The notes beneath the pieces were generated by a model that saw nothing but the letters and a program-made list of their open reading frames with translations, was not told the origin of the DNA and did no database searches. 12,863 bases of DNA from JAFGIT01 sp016929465 [NCBI: Candidatus Coatesbacteria bacterium] (GTDB taxonomy: Bacteria; B130-G9): positions 1-12,863 of the forward strand of contig JAFGIT010000024.1 of the NCBI GenBank assembly GCA_016929465.1, in the 5' to 3' direction. The first letter of the stretch is position 1; every line of letters begins with the position of its first letter. Position numbers and translations under genes: made by a program. This document shows, piece after piece, positions 5,890 through 12,863 of the stretch.

Positions 5890-7530
5890 TTGCCCCGCAA
5901 GATATCCGGAACTGACAGCGTGCCCCTGACCGCCAGGATCAAGTCGCGAATTCGCTTGCCTTTGATGATTCTGGTTGGTGGGATGATTCTGTATTCTGCG
6001 GTGATCCTCTCGGTCGTCAGACCTTCATTCCCGACGGACGTCGATTCCGCAAGGTATCTCATGCTGTGCCGCAATATCATCTCGGGTGATGGCTACATGG
6101 ATGACTACAAGCCCTGGCCGGTCCCGCACATGAAATTTCCCCCGGTTCTTCCATGCCTGCTTGCGGTCACTGAGTGGTTCTTTCCCGGCAATATAGTGTC
6201 ACTCAAGTTGACCGTTGCATTGTTAGGGCTTGCCTCACTCATCGTGGCTTTTCTCCTGTTCAGATATATCCTCGGGGAGCTGCTCGCATCGATTGCGGTG
6301 GTCACCCTGGCCATCCAGTTCAGCTTCCTTCTGCGTGCTCAAAGGATCATGTCCGACGTCCCCTACACCTTATTTTCGATGCTTGCGCTTCTCCTCGTGT
6401 TCACTCGCTTCAGAGAAGAACGACCGGGGATATGGTTCGACATAGGCGTGGGTCTTGCTGTGGCGGTCTCAATCCTGACACGATCGATCGGTATCGCCCT
6501 GCCGCCGGCGATCGTGGGCGCGGCACTATTGAAGCCAGGAATTCATCGAAAAGGCCGGCTCATCACGATTGTATTGGTCGCGTCGATAATCTCGGGCGTC
6601 GGCTGGGAGGTCCATAATACGCTTGCAGCGGATAAATTCGTGCCGGTATATCCGACGCTTCTCGTTTACAAGGACTCCAACTCCGCCGGCGCTGGATTGG
6701 CGAACGCAAGCGACATACTGAAGAGAGTCGAGCAGAATTTCGAGTTCCACTATGAGCATCTGCTCCGAGTAGCACTGCCGAATGTTTCCCAGATACCGTA
6801 TTTGCTCTCGGTCTTCTCGCTCCTTGCGGTATTCGGGTGGCTGGTCAGGCTCATTCGGAAGCGGTCGGTGCTGGAATTCTATCTTCTCATATATATGCTT
6901 GTCCTGCTAGTTTGGCCGTGGGCGGTGGAGCGGTTCCTGACCCCAGTCGTTCCCCTCTTCCTTCTCTACTTCATTGATGGTCTCAGGCGCCTAACCGGGC
7001 TGATCTACAGAGGTTTCGAGAGGCTGATCGCACTACTGAAGGCCGGCGCCCGCTTGCCGTCTCGGCGACGAAAAGCTCTTCCCAACCCCATCGCACTCGT
7101 CATAATTGTGCTCATCTTTGTTGTGAGCCTAATCGTGCCCGGCTCTCTTCTTTTCAGCAGACAGAGTCGGGAGAGATTCAATAGGCCCCCACCTGACTTC
7201 CCGGAATTCTTGAGTGCGGTCAATTGGATCGCACGCCACACACCGGAGGATGCCGTGGTCCTGACGGAGAGGGCCGTTGCCTGCAATCTGATTTCGGACA
7301 GGAAGTCGTTCACGGCTCGCGACGTGCGAGCGTCTGGCATGCTTCGCGAGGCCGTTTCAGAGAACAACCTTTTTATCATTCACAGTACGAGAGGAGACTT
7401 CCGCACTGCTTCACCCCTCGTCGCCAGCGTGCTCGGGAAAACCGAAGGGCATTGGCGGGTGGTCTTCAGGAGCGGTTCGACCCTTGTGATAGCGCAGAAT
7501 GGTGCGGAGGTCATCCAGGGGGAATCCTGA
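5890..7530 (+). CDS. GT-C fold membrane glycosyltransferase (GT39/ArnT-like)
   Basis: A 546-residue polytopic membrane protein. After the first helix (about 24-44) comes an extracytoplasmic loop with TDVDSARYL (49-57), matching the acidic motif of GT-C enzymes that use polyprenyl-phosphate sugars. FPPVLPCLLAVTEWF (83-97) and MSDVPYT (154-160) follow, also typical of this group. About ten further hydrophobic segments run to about residue 422. The rest is soluble, starting with FLSAVNWIARHTPEDAVVLTE (about 440-460), a pattern common in the C-terminal part of GT39-like proteins. The family transfers a sugar from a lipid carrier to a lipid, glycan or protein on the outer face of the membrane; the acceptor is unknown. 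The start is TTG 5890, preceded by CCAGG (5876-5880) and in-frame stops at 5866 and 5872. It converges with a GT2-radical SAM gene. Confidence 0.85.
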   Translation: MPRKISGTDSVPLTARIKSRIRLPLMILVGGMILYSAVILSVVRPSFPTDVDSARYLMLCRNIISGDGYMDDYKPWPVPHMKFPPVLPCLLAVTEWFFPGNIVSLKLTVALLGLASLIVAFLLFRYILGELLASIAVVTLAIQFSFLLRAQRIMSDVPYTLFSMLALLLVFTRFREERPGIWFDIGVGLAVAVSILTRSIGIALPPAIVGAALLKPGIHRKGRLITIVLVASIISGVGWEVHNTLAADKFVPVYPTLLVYKDSNSAGAGLANASDILKRVEQNFEFHYEHLLRVALPNVSQIPYLLSVFSLLAVFGWLVRLIRKRSVLEFYLLIYMLVLLVWPWAVERFLTPVVPLFLLYFIDGLRRLTGLIYRGFERLIALLKAGARLPSRRRKALPNPIALVIIVLIFVVSLIVPGSLLFSRQSRERFNRPPPDFPEFLSAVNWIARHTPEDAVVLTERAVACNLISDRKSFTARDVRASGMLREAVSENNLFIIHSTRGDFRTASPLVASVLGKTEGHWRVVFRSGSTLVIAQNGAEVIQGES

Positions 7531-7562
7531 GAGGCTGTAAATTGAGTCGGATTTCGTCGCGC

Positions 7563-7642
7563 GTAGGGGCGGGGCTAGTCTCCGCCCTTTGCCGGACGCG
7601 ATTCAATGTCACGAAACGGGCAGACACAAGGCCTGCCCCTAC
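7563..7642. repeat. 80-bp miniature inverted-repeat element between convergent genes
   Basis: GTAGGGGC (7563-7570) and its exact reverse complement GCCCCTAC (7635-7642) bound the element. Inside are two hairpins: GGGCGG with CCGCCC (7567-7572 and 7582-7587) and GGGCAG with CTGCCC (7618-7623 and 7633-7638). In one frame it reads GAGLVSALCRT and RADTRPAPTG, a signature I associate with a widespread bacterial intergenic repeat family. It has no coding capacity of its own. Lying between the ends of two convergent genes, its hairpins could act as a bidirectional terminator; no T-run is present, so that is a guess. Confidence 0.75.
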
Positions 7643-7734
7643 AGGTGGTATGCATCAAGTGCGAGTCAATCGCCGATCCCCTTGCGAGATAACTTACGAT
7701 AAGCCTCCTGCGATAGGACCACCCCGACCTCTGA

Positions 7735-9843
7735 TCAGTCGGTGGGCTTCTTTTTGAATTTGAGCTTGAACCAGGTCTTGAAGACCAGCGGCCAGGCCTT
7801 TAGATTGAAGACGAGATTGATCGGAAGGATGCACTCCCAGGTGCAGTAGCAGTTCGAGTTCCTGATGAAGCTGAATATCTTCTCCGCCTCTTTGGACTTC
7901 AACATCTTTCGCAGGTTGTAGTTGCCCTGACGAACGTTCCCGAAGCTCTTGTTCAGTATCTCGCAAGGATAGAGGTCGCCCGTATCGCCGATGACGATGA
8001 CCTTTTTGCCTGCAACGCAGGGGTATGTCATCCGGCCGAGCTTTGCGGCGCGGGCGTTTTCCTCCGGGGCGAGCCGCATCAGGACCTCTTTCATCCCGGC
8101 GAATGCGTGCTTGTCCCTCTCCTTGAACTGCTCATCGAGCCGGAGTTCCTTCATCGCCTCGTGGTACTCCTCCATCGTGATGTCCTTGGAGCGCGGATCG
8201 CGCACGTCACCCCTGACTATGTTGATGGAGTGCTTCAGCTCCAGTTCGTTCACGACAAATTCGTGCAGTGGGACCATCTCATGCCTGTTGTAGGCGGTGT
8301 AGGTCGTGCCGACGCGGAGGCCGAGGTTGGGGAACCTATCCGCCAGCGGCAGAAGGTGTCGGAGCGTCTTTACTGCCTTGTCAAAGCCGCCTTTGACGCC
8401 GCGGATCGCGTCGTGCGTCTCTGGAAGGCCGTCGAGCGTCACCTGCACCATCAGGAATGAATGCGGGCAGCGCACGAGTATCTCTCTCGTGATATCGACT
8501 ATCTTTTCGGGAAGGTAGCCGTTGGTGTGCATATTGATGATGTGCGCGCTGTTGTTCTTGTAGAAAGCTTCACATATCTCAGGGATGTCGTCCCTAAGGG
8601 TCGGCTCGCCGCCCGTGATGGCGAGATACTTGATGTGTCCGAGGCTCTTCGAGACCTTCCTTATCTCATCGAGCGTCAGCTCCTGCCGCTTCGCCGATTC
8701 GTCCTGCCGCTGCCAGTTGAAGCAGTAATTGCAGCGGTTATTGCACCTGGACGTGACGAAAAGAATGACGTAGGGCGGCGTCCTGCTCAGAAGGAAGCGC
8801 ATCCCGTCTATCGGCGACAGGGCAGTCCTGACGAATTTGGAGGCCATGAACCGCGCGAGTGCGAGCGATATCCCTATGCCAACCGTCAGGTAGTAGAGCG
8901 TGTTGCAGATGATGGAGTAGAAAGCGAATGGCATATTCTTCTGCGAGGCCACGAAATAATAGAAGTGGTAGTTGATGACGACCGAGAGCAGGAACGTTCC
9001 GAGCGACGCCCAGAGCAGTGGCGGAAAGAACGACGCCAGAATAAGGGCGAGCAGGGACAGCATGACGAGCATCACCGAGAACTGCTCCAATGGCCCGTTT
9101 GGATTGTCCTTGCGGCCGGTCGTCCGAAGGAAAGGCAAAAGGACGCGCCGGCTGCGCTTGAACCACTGCTTCAGCTTCCTAAATAGGGGCAGATAGAGAT
9201 GGCCCACCTTGATGTCGGTGAAATAGACTATCCTGTGATGCTTGCTGAGCCGGAGGCCCAGGTCGTAATCCTCGCCGCCGATCCCCGCGAGTGAGGTGTC
9301 GAAGCCGCCGACCTCTTCGAATGCCCCCTTCGTCACCGCGCCGGCATAGGATGGGAAGCAGCAGCTTTCATACTGGGCCTTGCCCTTGTGCCTGGCATCG
9401 AGGATATGCACTGATTTGAGACCTATGAAGGTGACGCCCCACCTCTTATCGGCGAGCGCGCTCGCCATGACACCGCCGACGACCTGGATTTCGGGATCGG
9501 ACAGAAAGGCATCGGCGAACTTCCTGAGCGAATCGGGGGCAAGCACGATGTCCGAATCGATAAAGACGATTATCTCGCCCTTGGCCTCCTCCGCCCCTTT
9601 GTTGCGGGCTGATGCGACGCCGCTGTTGCGTGGTTGCCTGATCAACCTGGCCGGGAACTGCCCCGCTATCTCGCGCGATTGGTCGGTGCTGCAATCATCG
9701 ACTACTATCACCTCGAAATCGGGATAGTCCGATGCGAATGCCGCCGCGAGCGTCTTCCCCAGCGTCTCATGAGCGTTATAGACGGGTATCACGACCGAGA
9801 GCGATAGGTCTCGGTCCCGCCCTTCCGCGAGTTCAACGCTCAT
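7735..9843 (-). CDS. Fusion protein: GT2 glycosyltransferase, three membrane segments, radical SAM/SPASM-like domain
   Basis: The 702-residue product joins two enzymes. Residues 14-250 are a GT2 (GT-A fold) domain: SVVIPVYNAHETL (16-28), VVDDCSTD (47-54), the metal-binding IDSD (95-98) and GGEDYDLGLRL (189-199). Hydrophobic segments follow at about 255-275, 277-297 and 306-330, placing the enzyme at the inner membrane. Residues 357-702 are a radical SAM domain with the iron-sulfur motif CNNRCNYC (367-374, CX3CX2C) and the SAM-contacting GGEP (411-414). The tail has Cys609, 627, 665, 667 and 671, resembling a SPASM/twitch auxiliary cluster region. GT2 enzymes transfer nucleotide-sugars; SPASM radical SAM enzymes modify peptides, sugars or other small substrates; the substrate here is unknown. 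ATG 9843 has GTGAGG upstream. The two domains are continuous with no internal stop. Confidence 0.9.
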   Translation of the reverse strand: MSVELAEGRDRDLSLSVVIPVYNAHETLGKTLAAAFASDYPDFEVIVVDDCSTDQSREIAGQFPARLIRQPRNSGVASARNKGAEEAKGEIIVFIDSDIVLAPDSLRKFADAFLSDPEIQVVGGVMASALADKRWGVTFIGLKSVHILDARHKGKAQYESCCFPSYAGAVTKGAFEEVGGFDTSLAGIGGEDYDLGLRLSKHHRIVYFTDIKVGHLYLPLFRKLKQWFKRSRRVLLPFLRTTGRKDNPNGPLEQFSVMLVMLSLLALILASFFPPLLWASLGTFLLSVVINYHFYYFVASQKNMPFAFYSIICNTLYYLTVGIGISLALARFMASKFVRTALSPIDGMRFLLSRTPPYVILFVTSRCNNRCNYCFNWQRQDESAKRQELTLDEIRKVSKSLGHIKYLAITGGEPTLRDDIPEICEAFYKNNSAHIINMHTNGYLPEKIVDITREILVRCPHSFLMVQVTLDGLPETHDAIRGVKGGFDKAVKTLRHLLPLADRFPNLGLRVGTTYTAYNRHEMVPLHEFVVNELELKHSINIVRGDVRDPRSKDITMEEYHEAMKELRLDEQFKERDKHAFAGMKEVLMRLAPEENARAAKLGRMTYPCVAGKKVIVIGDTGDLYPCEILNKSFGNVRQGNYNLRKMLKSKEAEKIFSFIRNSNCYCTWECILPINLVFNLKAWPLVFKTWFKLKFKKKPTD

Positions 9844-10125
9844 TCAAAACCTCACATATTTCATACAAATCCCAAGAAGATCCCTTATGTTCAGACCGAC
9901 AACAGATCGAATGCAGACGAAGGCTAACACCCAAGACGAGACGATGCAAGAAAAGGGAATCGACGATTAGCGGGTTCTGACCGGCGGATGTACATACGAT
10001 CCGATAGATGCCATTTTTACACATTAGTGAAACGCCCTTTCAATTCAATATGGTGCTGTGGCAAAGTCAAATGAAATTCGGCAATCGACCACTTGAAGCT
10101 CGCTCAATCCAAGGAGATTATTGCA
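9844..10125. other. Divergent intergenic region
   Basis: This gap separates the minus-strand GT2-radical SAM gene from the plus-strand RDD gene, so it should hold promoters for both. I found no clear -35/-10 pair, operator or riboswitch. The only sites I would point to are the ribosome-binding sites at its two ends: CCTCAC (9849-9854, minus-strand GTGAGG) and AAGGAG (10111-10116). Confidence 0.5.
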
Positions 10126-10656
10126 GTGCTCAGTGAGGAAGTGCAGGACTCATCAGAAATCTGTCCGGCATGCGACGAGGACAATTCCAGGAGACTACCC
10201 CGATACGGCAAAGTCTATGGGCGATATGTATGCCGGAAGTGCTACTTCGGGTTTGCCAATCGAAGGCAATTCGCATATCTAATTGATGTCATTCTTTTAG
10301 TCATTCTGCGAAGTCTGGTCGATTGGACGAGGGGCATCGGTTTCTGGGAGATTGAGCCATTTAATCTGCAATCGGCGCTGATATCACTCGCCATGACACT
10401 CCTTCTGCTCATCAAGGATGGATTCAACGGTCATTCACCCGGCAAAGCGCTCTTGGGCGTGCTGGTCCTTGATGACAGGACCGGGGAGCCGGCCGGCTTC
10501 TGGGCTTCATTCAAGCGTAACTTGCCTCTCTTAATCCCGCTCGTGTGGATTGTTGTGGCTTTTCAGCTTGTGAAGGGCCATAGATGGGGAGACAAATGGT
10601 CTCACACAAAGGTGGTCTGGAAGAAATACAAAGACAAACCGCCTTTCGCCGGTTGA
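10126..10656 (+). CDS. RDD family membrane protein with N-terminal zinc ribbon
   Basis: The start is GTG 10126, because AAGGAG (10111-10116) lies 9 nt upstream; an in-frame TTG at 10093 has no such site. The 176-residue product opens with CPAC (13-16) and CRKC (36-39), a four-cysteine zinc ribbon. The RDD domain follows directly: RRQFAYLIDVILL (46-58) with the conserved Arg and Asp, a second helix at about 84-97, SPGKALLGVLVLDDRTGEPAGF (broken here: SPGKALLG 104-111, VLVLDDRTGEPAGF 112-125), FKRNLP (129-134), a third helix (about 135-149) and GDKWSHTKVVW (155-165), matching the family's final Asp motif. RDD proteins are three-helix membrane proteins, some implicated in transport or ion tolerance, most uncharacterised. 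The following gene is separated by 107 nt, so co-transcription is possible but not shown. Confidence 0.85.
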   Translation: MLSEEVQDSSEICPACDEDNSRRLPRYGKVYGRYVCRKCYFGFANRRQFAYLIDVILLVILRSLVDWTRGIGFWEIEPFNLQSALISLAMTLLLLIKDGFNGHSPGKALLGVLVLDDRTGEPAGFWASFKRNLPLLIPLVWIVVAFQLVKGHRWGDKWSHTKVVWKKYKDKPPFAG

Positions 10657-10751
10657 TCGATTCCCATCTATATTTTACGCGACGCAATGTGGCATAGTCC
10701 GACGATGAGGCAATTTCCCCACGAAGCAGAATACTAACCTGCCATCAAAAC

Positions 10752-10758
10752 AAGGAGG
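10752..10758 (+). promoter_or_regulatory. Strong Shine-Dalgarno site AAGGAGG
   Basis: AAGGAGG ends 5 nt before ATG 10764 and fixes the start of the metallophosphoesterase, giving a product that begins with a clean signal peptide. Confidence 0.75.
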
Positions 10759-10763
10759 CAACC

Positions 10764-12554
10764 ATGTCGAGAGGGATGGATCGGACCAACCAACTGGTCC
10801 TATGGGTGGCGCTACTGCTGCTCTCCACTGCGTTAATCTCCACGATCGCCTTTGCGGACGGGAAGTGCGGCCAGAAGACCTGCAAGGGAAATCTCCACAC
10901 CTATCCAATGCGATTCGTGGTCCTGGGAGACCGCACTGGCGGCCATGTGCCGGGGATTTTCGGCCAGATAGTGTCGGAGGCAATGCGCCTGCACCCGGAT
11001 TTCGTCGTCAATGTCGGCGATATGATCGAGGGCTACACCGAAGACGAGACGAAACTCGAGGAGATGTGGCTGGAGTTCAAGAAGCTGATCGAGCCAATTC
11101 CTGTACCCGTCTATCTCGTCCCCGGAAACCATGACATCGGAAGCGATGGGATGGTTTCACAATACGAGAAGCACATCGGAAAGCCTGACTACTCGTTCGA
11201 TGTTCGCGGTGTTCACTTCGTGATGCTGGACACAGGCCGTTACGAGAAGGCGGATGAGCTGCGAGACGACCAGATTGAATGGCTGAAAAAGGACCTCGAG
11301 GAGCACAAAGACGCCTGCTATACGGTCGCCATATTGCACAAGCCGTTCTGGATAACGACGGTCGCAAAAGGCAAGCCAGATAGGCTGCATGATATGTTCG
11401 TCAAGTATGGCGTCGATGCGGTCTTCACTGGGCATTACCACTTCTACTTCGCGGGCGAATACGACGGTATCAAATACACGAGTGTCGGGAGCTCGGGTGG
11501 TGGAACAGAGTATGACTCGGGCGGCCTTCTCTATCATTTTGTCTGGGCGACATTCGACGGCAAGGAGCTGTCGCTGGCCCCAATCAGAATGGATGGTGTT
11601 CTGGGTTGGGACCACATGACGGGTAACGATTTCCTCCTGATCTCGCGAATTGAAAGCGGCGCCATTGGGACAGACAAAGCCCAGGTTCGAGATGATCTCA
11701 AGGTCGGGAAGACCGAGCTCAAGGTAAAGATCGAGAACCTCTATGACAAGGCCCCTATTGAGGACGTCATCAAGTGGGAAGTGCCGGCCGGCTGGGAGAT
11801 CAAACCGGCAGGGATGCAGATAAAGGTCCCACCGGGTGAGAGCTTCGATGCGGAGTTCACCGTCAGGTGCAAAGGTCCTCTCTATCCTGTCCCTTCGTTC
11901 AAGATCAAATGCCCATATCGAGAGGGGCGCACGGCGGAGGTCGAGGGGCGCATCGGCGTTTCCAGGACCGCTCTCGCAAAGAAGGCGAAGTCGGCACCGA
12001 CCATCGACGGCAAGCTATCCGAGAGCATCTGGACAAGGCCAACGACAACCTTCTTCAAGAATGAGTATGCCGAGAACGAAGCCGAGCCGATAGAGTTCTA
12101 CTTCGCATACGACCGCGACAACCTCTATCTCGGCGCAAAATGCATGGAAAGAAAGATGGAAGAGCTCAAGGCGTCGATGAAGAACCACGATGACGCAATC
12201 TTCGGCGAGGACTGCATCGGCTATTTCTTCCAGACGGTTGACGACGGGCCAGTCTATCAAATCTACGCCAGCGCTATCGGCACGATGTTCGATCAGAAGA
12301 TCGAGATCGAGGATGGCAGCTATGATGCAGAAAAGACCTGGAATGGTGAGTATGAAGTGAAGACGCACCACGGAAGCGATTTCTGGTCGATAGAGATCCG
12401 CGTGCCATTGAAGCAGCTTGGCACAGATGGGGTATCAGGCAAGAAATTCGCACTGAATTTCCGACGCAAGCACCCTCGTCTGCGGACAACTGCCGACTGG
12501 CAGCTGCCAATAAGTTACTTCCCCGAGACATTTGGCGTCCTGGAACTGGAGTAG
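10764..12554 (+). CDS. Exported calcineurin-like metallophosphoesterase with C-terminal CBM9-like domain
   Basis: The 596-residue protein begins with a signal peptide: charged start, hydrophobic core (about 11-29) and a likely cut near AFA-DG (30-33). Residues 46-270 form a calcineurin-like phosphoesterase with VLGDRTGGH (53-61), NVGDMIEG (83-90), PGNHDI (120-125), AILHKPFW (189-196) and TGHYHFY (222-228), covering the Asp, Asn and His ligands of the two-metal site. The first motif reads GDRTGG where the classical form is GDxH. A beta-rich linker (about 310-400, including PAGWEIKPAG) precedes residues 411-596, a CBM9/DOMON-like sandwich (PTIDGKLSESIW, YFAYDRDNLYLGAKC, WSIEIRVPLKQLG). The enzyme probably hydrolyses phosphoesters outside the cytoplasm, with the last domain binding glycan or haem-like ligands; the substrate is unknown. 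A HIT-family gene starts 9 nt after its stop, suggesting an operon. Confidence 0.9.
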   Translation: MSRGMDRTNQLVLWVALLLLSTALISTIAFADGKCGQKTCKGNLHTYPMRFVVLGDRTGGHVPGIFGQIVSEAMRLHPDFVVNVGDMIEGYTEDETKLEEMWLEFKKLIEPIPVPVYLVPGNHDIGSDGMVSQYEKHIGKPDYSFDVRGVHFVMLDTGRYEKADELRDDQIEWLKKDLEEHKDACYTVAILHKPFWITTVAKGKPDRLHDMFVKYGVDAVFTGHYHFYFAGEYDGIKYTSVGSSGGGTEYDSGGLLYHFVWATFDGKELSLAPIRMDGVLGWDHMTGNDFLLISRIESGAIGTDKAQVRDDLKVGKTELKVKIENLYDKAPIEDVIKWEVPAGWEIKPAGMQIKVPPGESFDAEFTVRCKGPLYPVPSFKIKCPYREGRTAEVEGRIGVSRTALAKKAKSAPTIDGKLSESIWTRPTTTFFKNEYAENEAEPIEFYFAYDRDNLYLGAKCMERKMEELKASMKNHDDAIFGEDCIGYFFQTVDDGPVYQIYASAIGTMFDQKIEIEDGSYDAEKTWNGEYEVKTHHGSDFWSIEIRVPLKQLGTDGVSGKKFALNFRRKHPRLRTTADWQLPISYFPETFGVLELE

Positions 12555-12563
12555 GCAGCTTCC

Positions 12564-12863
12564 ATGTTGCACGGCGACCACATAGGCTGTCTCGGCTGCG
12601 ATCTGACATACGGTCGGATGGACCTGCCGGGCGGTCGGATATGTGAAACCAAGCACTGGACGGTCCAGCACTGCATCGGTGCGCTCGGCGTCGGGACGCT
12701 GATCGTCAAACCATTTCGACATATCTACCACGTGCGCGAGCTCACGGACGACGAAGTCCGTGAGCTCGGCCCTTTATTGCGCCTGGTCGCGGAGACGATC
12801 CACGAGATACTCGCGCCAGACCAGATATACACCTGCGAGTGGTCGCATAAAGGCTTTGAGCCT
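12564..12863 (+). CDS. HIT-like family protein, truncated by window edge
   Basis: ATG 12564 opens a frame that stays open for 100 codons to the last base. The visible part starts with a possible metal site CLGC (9-12) and continues with CETKHWTVQHC (27-37), GALGVGTLIVKPFRHIYHV (39-57), ELTDDEVRELGPLLRLV (59-75) and YTCEWSHK (89-96). This matches the N-terminal half of HIT-superfamily nucleotide hydrolases and transferases: a strand pair ending in P-x-RH, then the LTxxE helix. The catalytic H-x-H-x-H triad would fall beyond the window, so the exact class is open. It follows the metallophosphoesterase stop by 9 nt, with GGAGTAGG (12549-12556) as a plausible ribosome site overlapping that stop. 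Confidence 0.75.
   Translation, partial: MLHGDHIGCLGCDLTYGRMDLPGGRICETKHWTVQHCIGALGVGTLIVKPFRHIYHVRELTDDEVRELGPLLRLVAETIHEILAPDQIYTCEWSHKGFEP

Noticed and set aside
7224-7757. Plus-strand 177-codon frame at the end of the GT-C gene
   Set aside because: It is a shadow of the GT-C coding sequence that runs on through the miniature repeat; its tail reads the repeat rather than a protein.
8461-9186. Plus-strand 241-codon frame opposite the GT2-radical SAM gene
   Set aside because: Antisense shadow with biased charged composition; the minus strand carries clear GT2 and radical SAM motifs.
9833-10024. Minus-strand 63-codon frame overlapping the start of the fusion gene
   Set aside because: No ribosome site or motif, and it overlaps the start of a well-supported gene in another frame.
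10637-10655. AACCG/CGGTT hairpin at the end of the RDD gene as a terminator
   Set aside because: Only a 5-bp stem, lying in the coding end, with no following T-run.
10653-10674. TTGATC and TATATT upstream of the metallophosphoesterase as a sigma-70 promoter
   Set aside because: The spacing is only 10 nt, far from the usual 16-18.

Overview
The window looks like a metagenomic bacterial contig of moderate GC content. It carries accessory genes typical of a large-genome environmental bacterium with a secretory envelope: RHS/YD-repeat proteins, membrane glycosyltransferases, a signal-peptide metallophosphoesterase and intergenic miniature repeats. No rRNA, tRNA or taxonomic marker is present, so no phylum is claimed.

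Positions 1-5282 form an RHS (YD-repeat) locus. A long YD-repeat protein enters from the left, is interrupted around 549-685 by a palindromic element that shifts the frame, and then runs through the conserved RHS core to an unrecognised C-terminal tip ending at 2233. A putative lipoprotein gene follows (2298-3485). Next comes a truncated orphan copy of the RHS C-terminal core (about 3586-4470) with a different tip, then two small genes for proteins with about three membrane segments each (4527-4838 and 4878-5282). This is the general arrangement of polymorphic-toxin loci with displaced tips, although neither tip could be assigned an activity. The orphan contains two more members of the repeat family (3750-3916 and 4053-4186). 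Each has replaced part of the ancestral coding sequence while keeping the frame open. The three related elements in RHS coding sequence are the most unusual feature of the window.

Positions 5283-5889 hold no gene I can support. Positions 5890-7530 encode a GT-C (GT39/ArnT-like) membrane glycosyltransferase. It converges on 7735-9843 (minus strand), a fusion of a GT2 glycosyltransferase, three membrane segments and a radical SAM domain with a SPASM-like cysteine tail. Between the two lies an 80-bp miniature inverted-repeat element (7563-7642).

The right end is on the plus strand: a zinc-ribbon RDD membrane protein (10126-10656), an exported calcineurin-like phosphoesterase with a C-terminal CBM9-like domain (10764-12554), and, 9 nt later, the start of a HIT-family nucleotide-binding protein that runs off the window.
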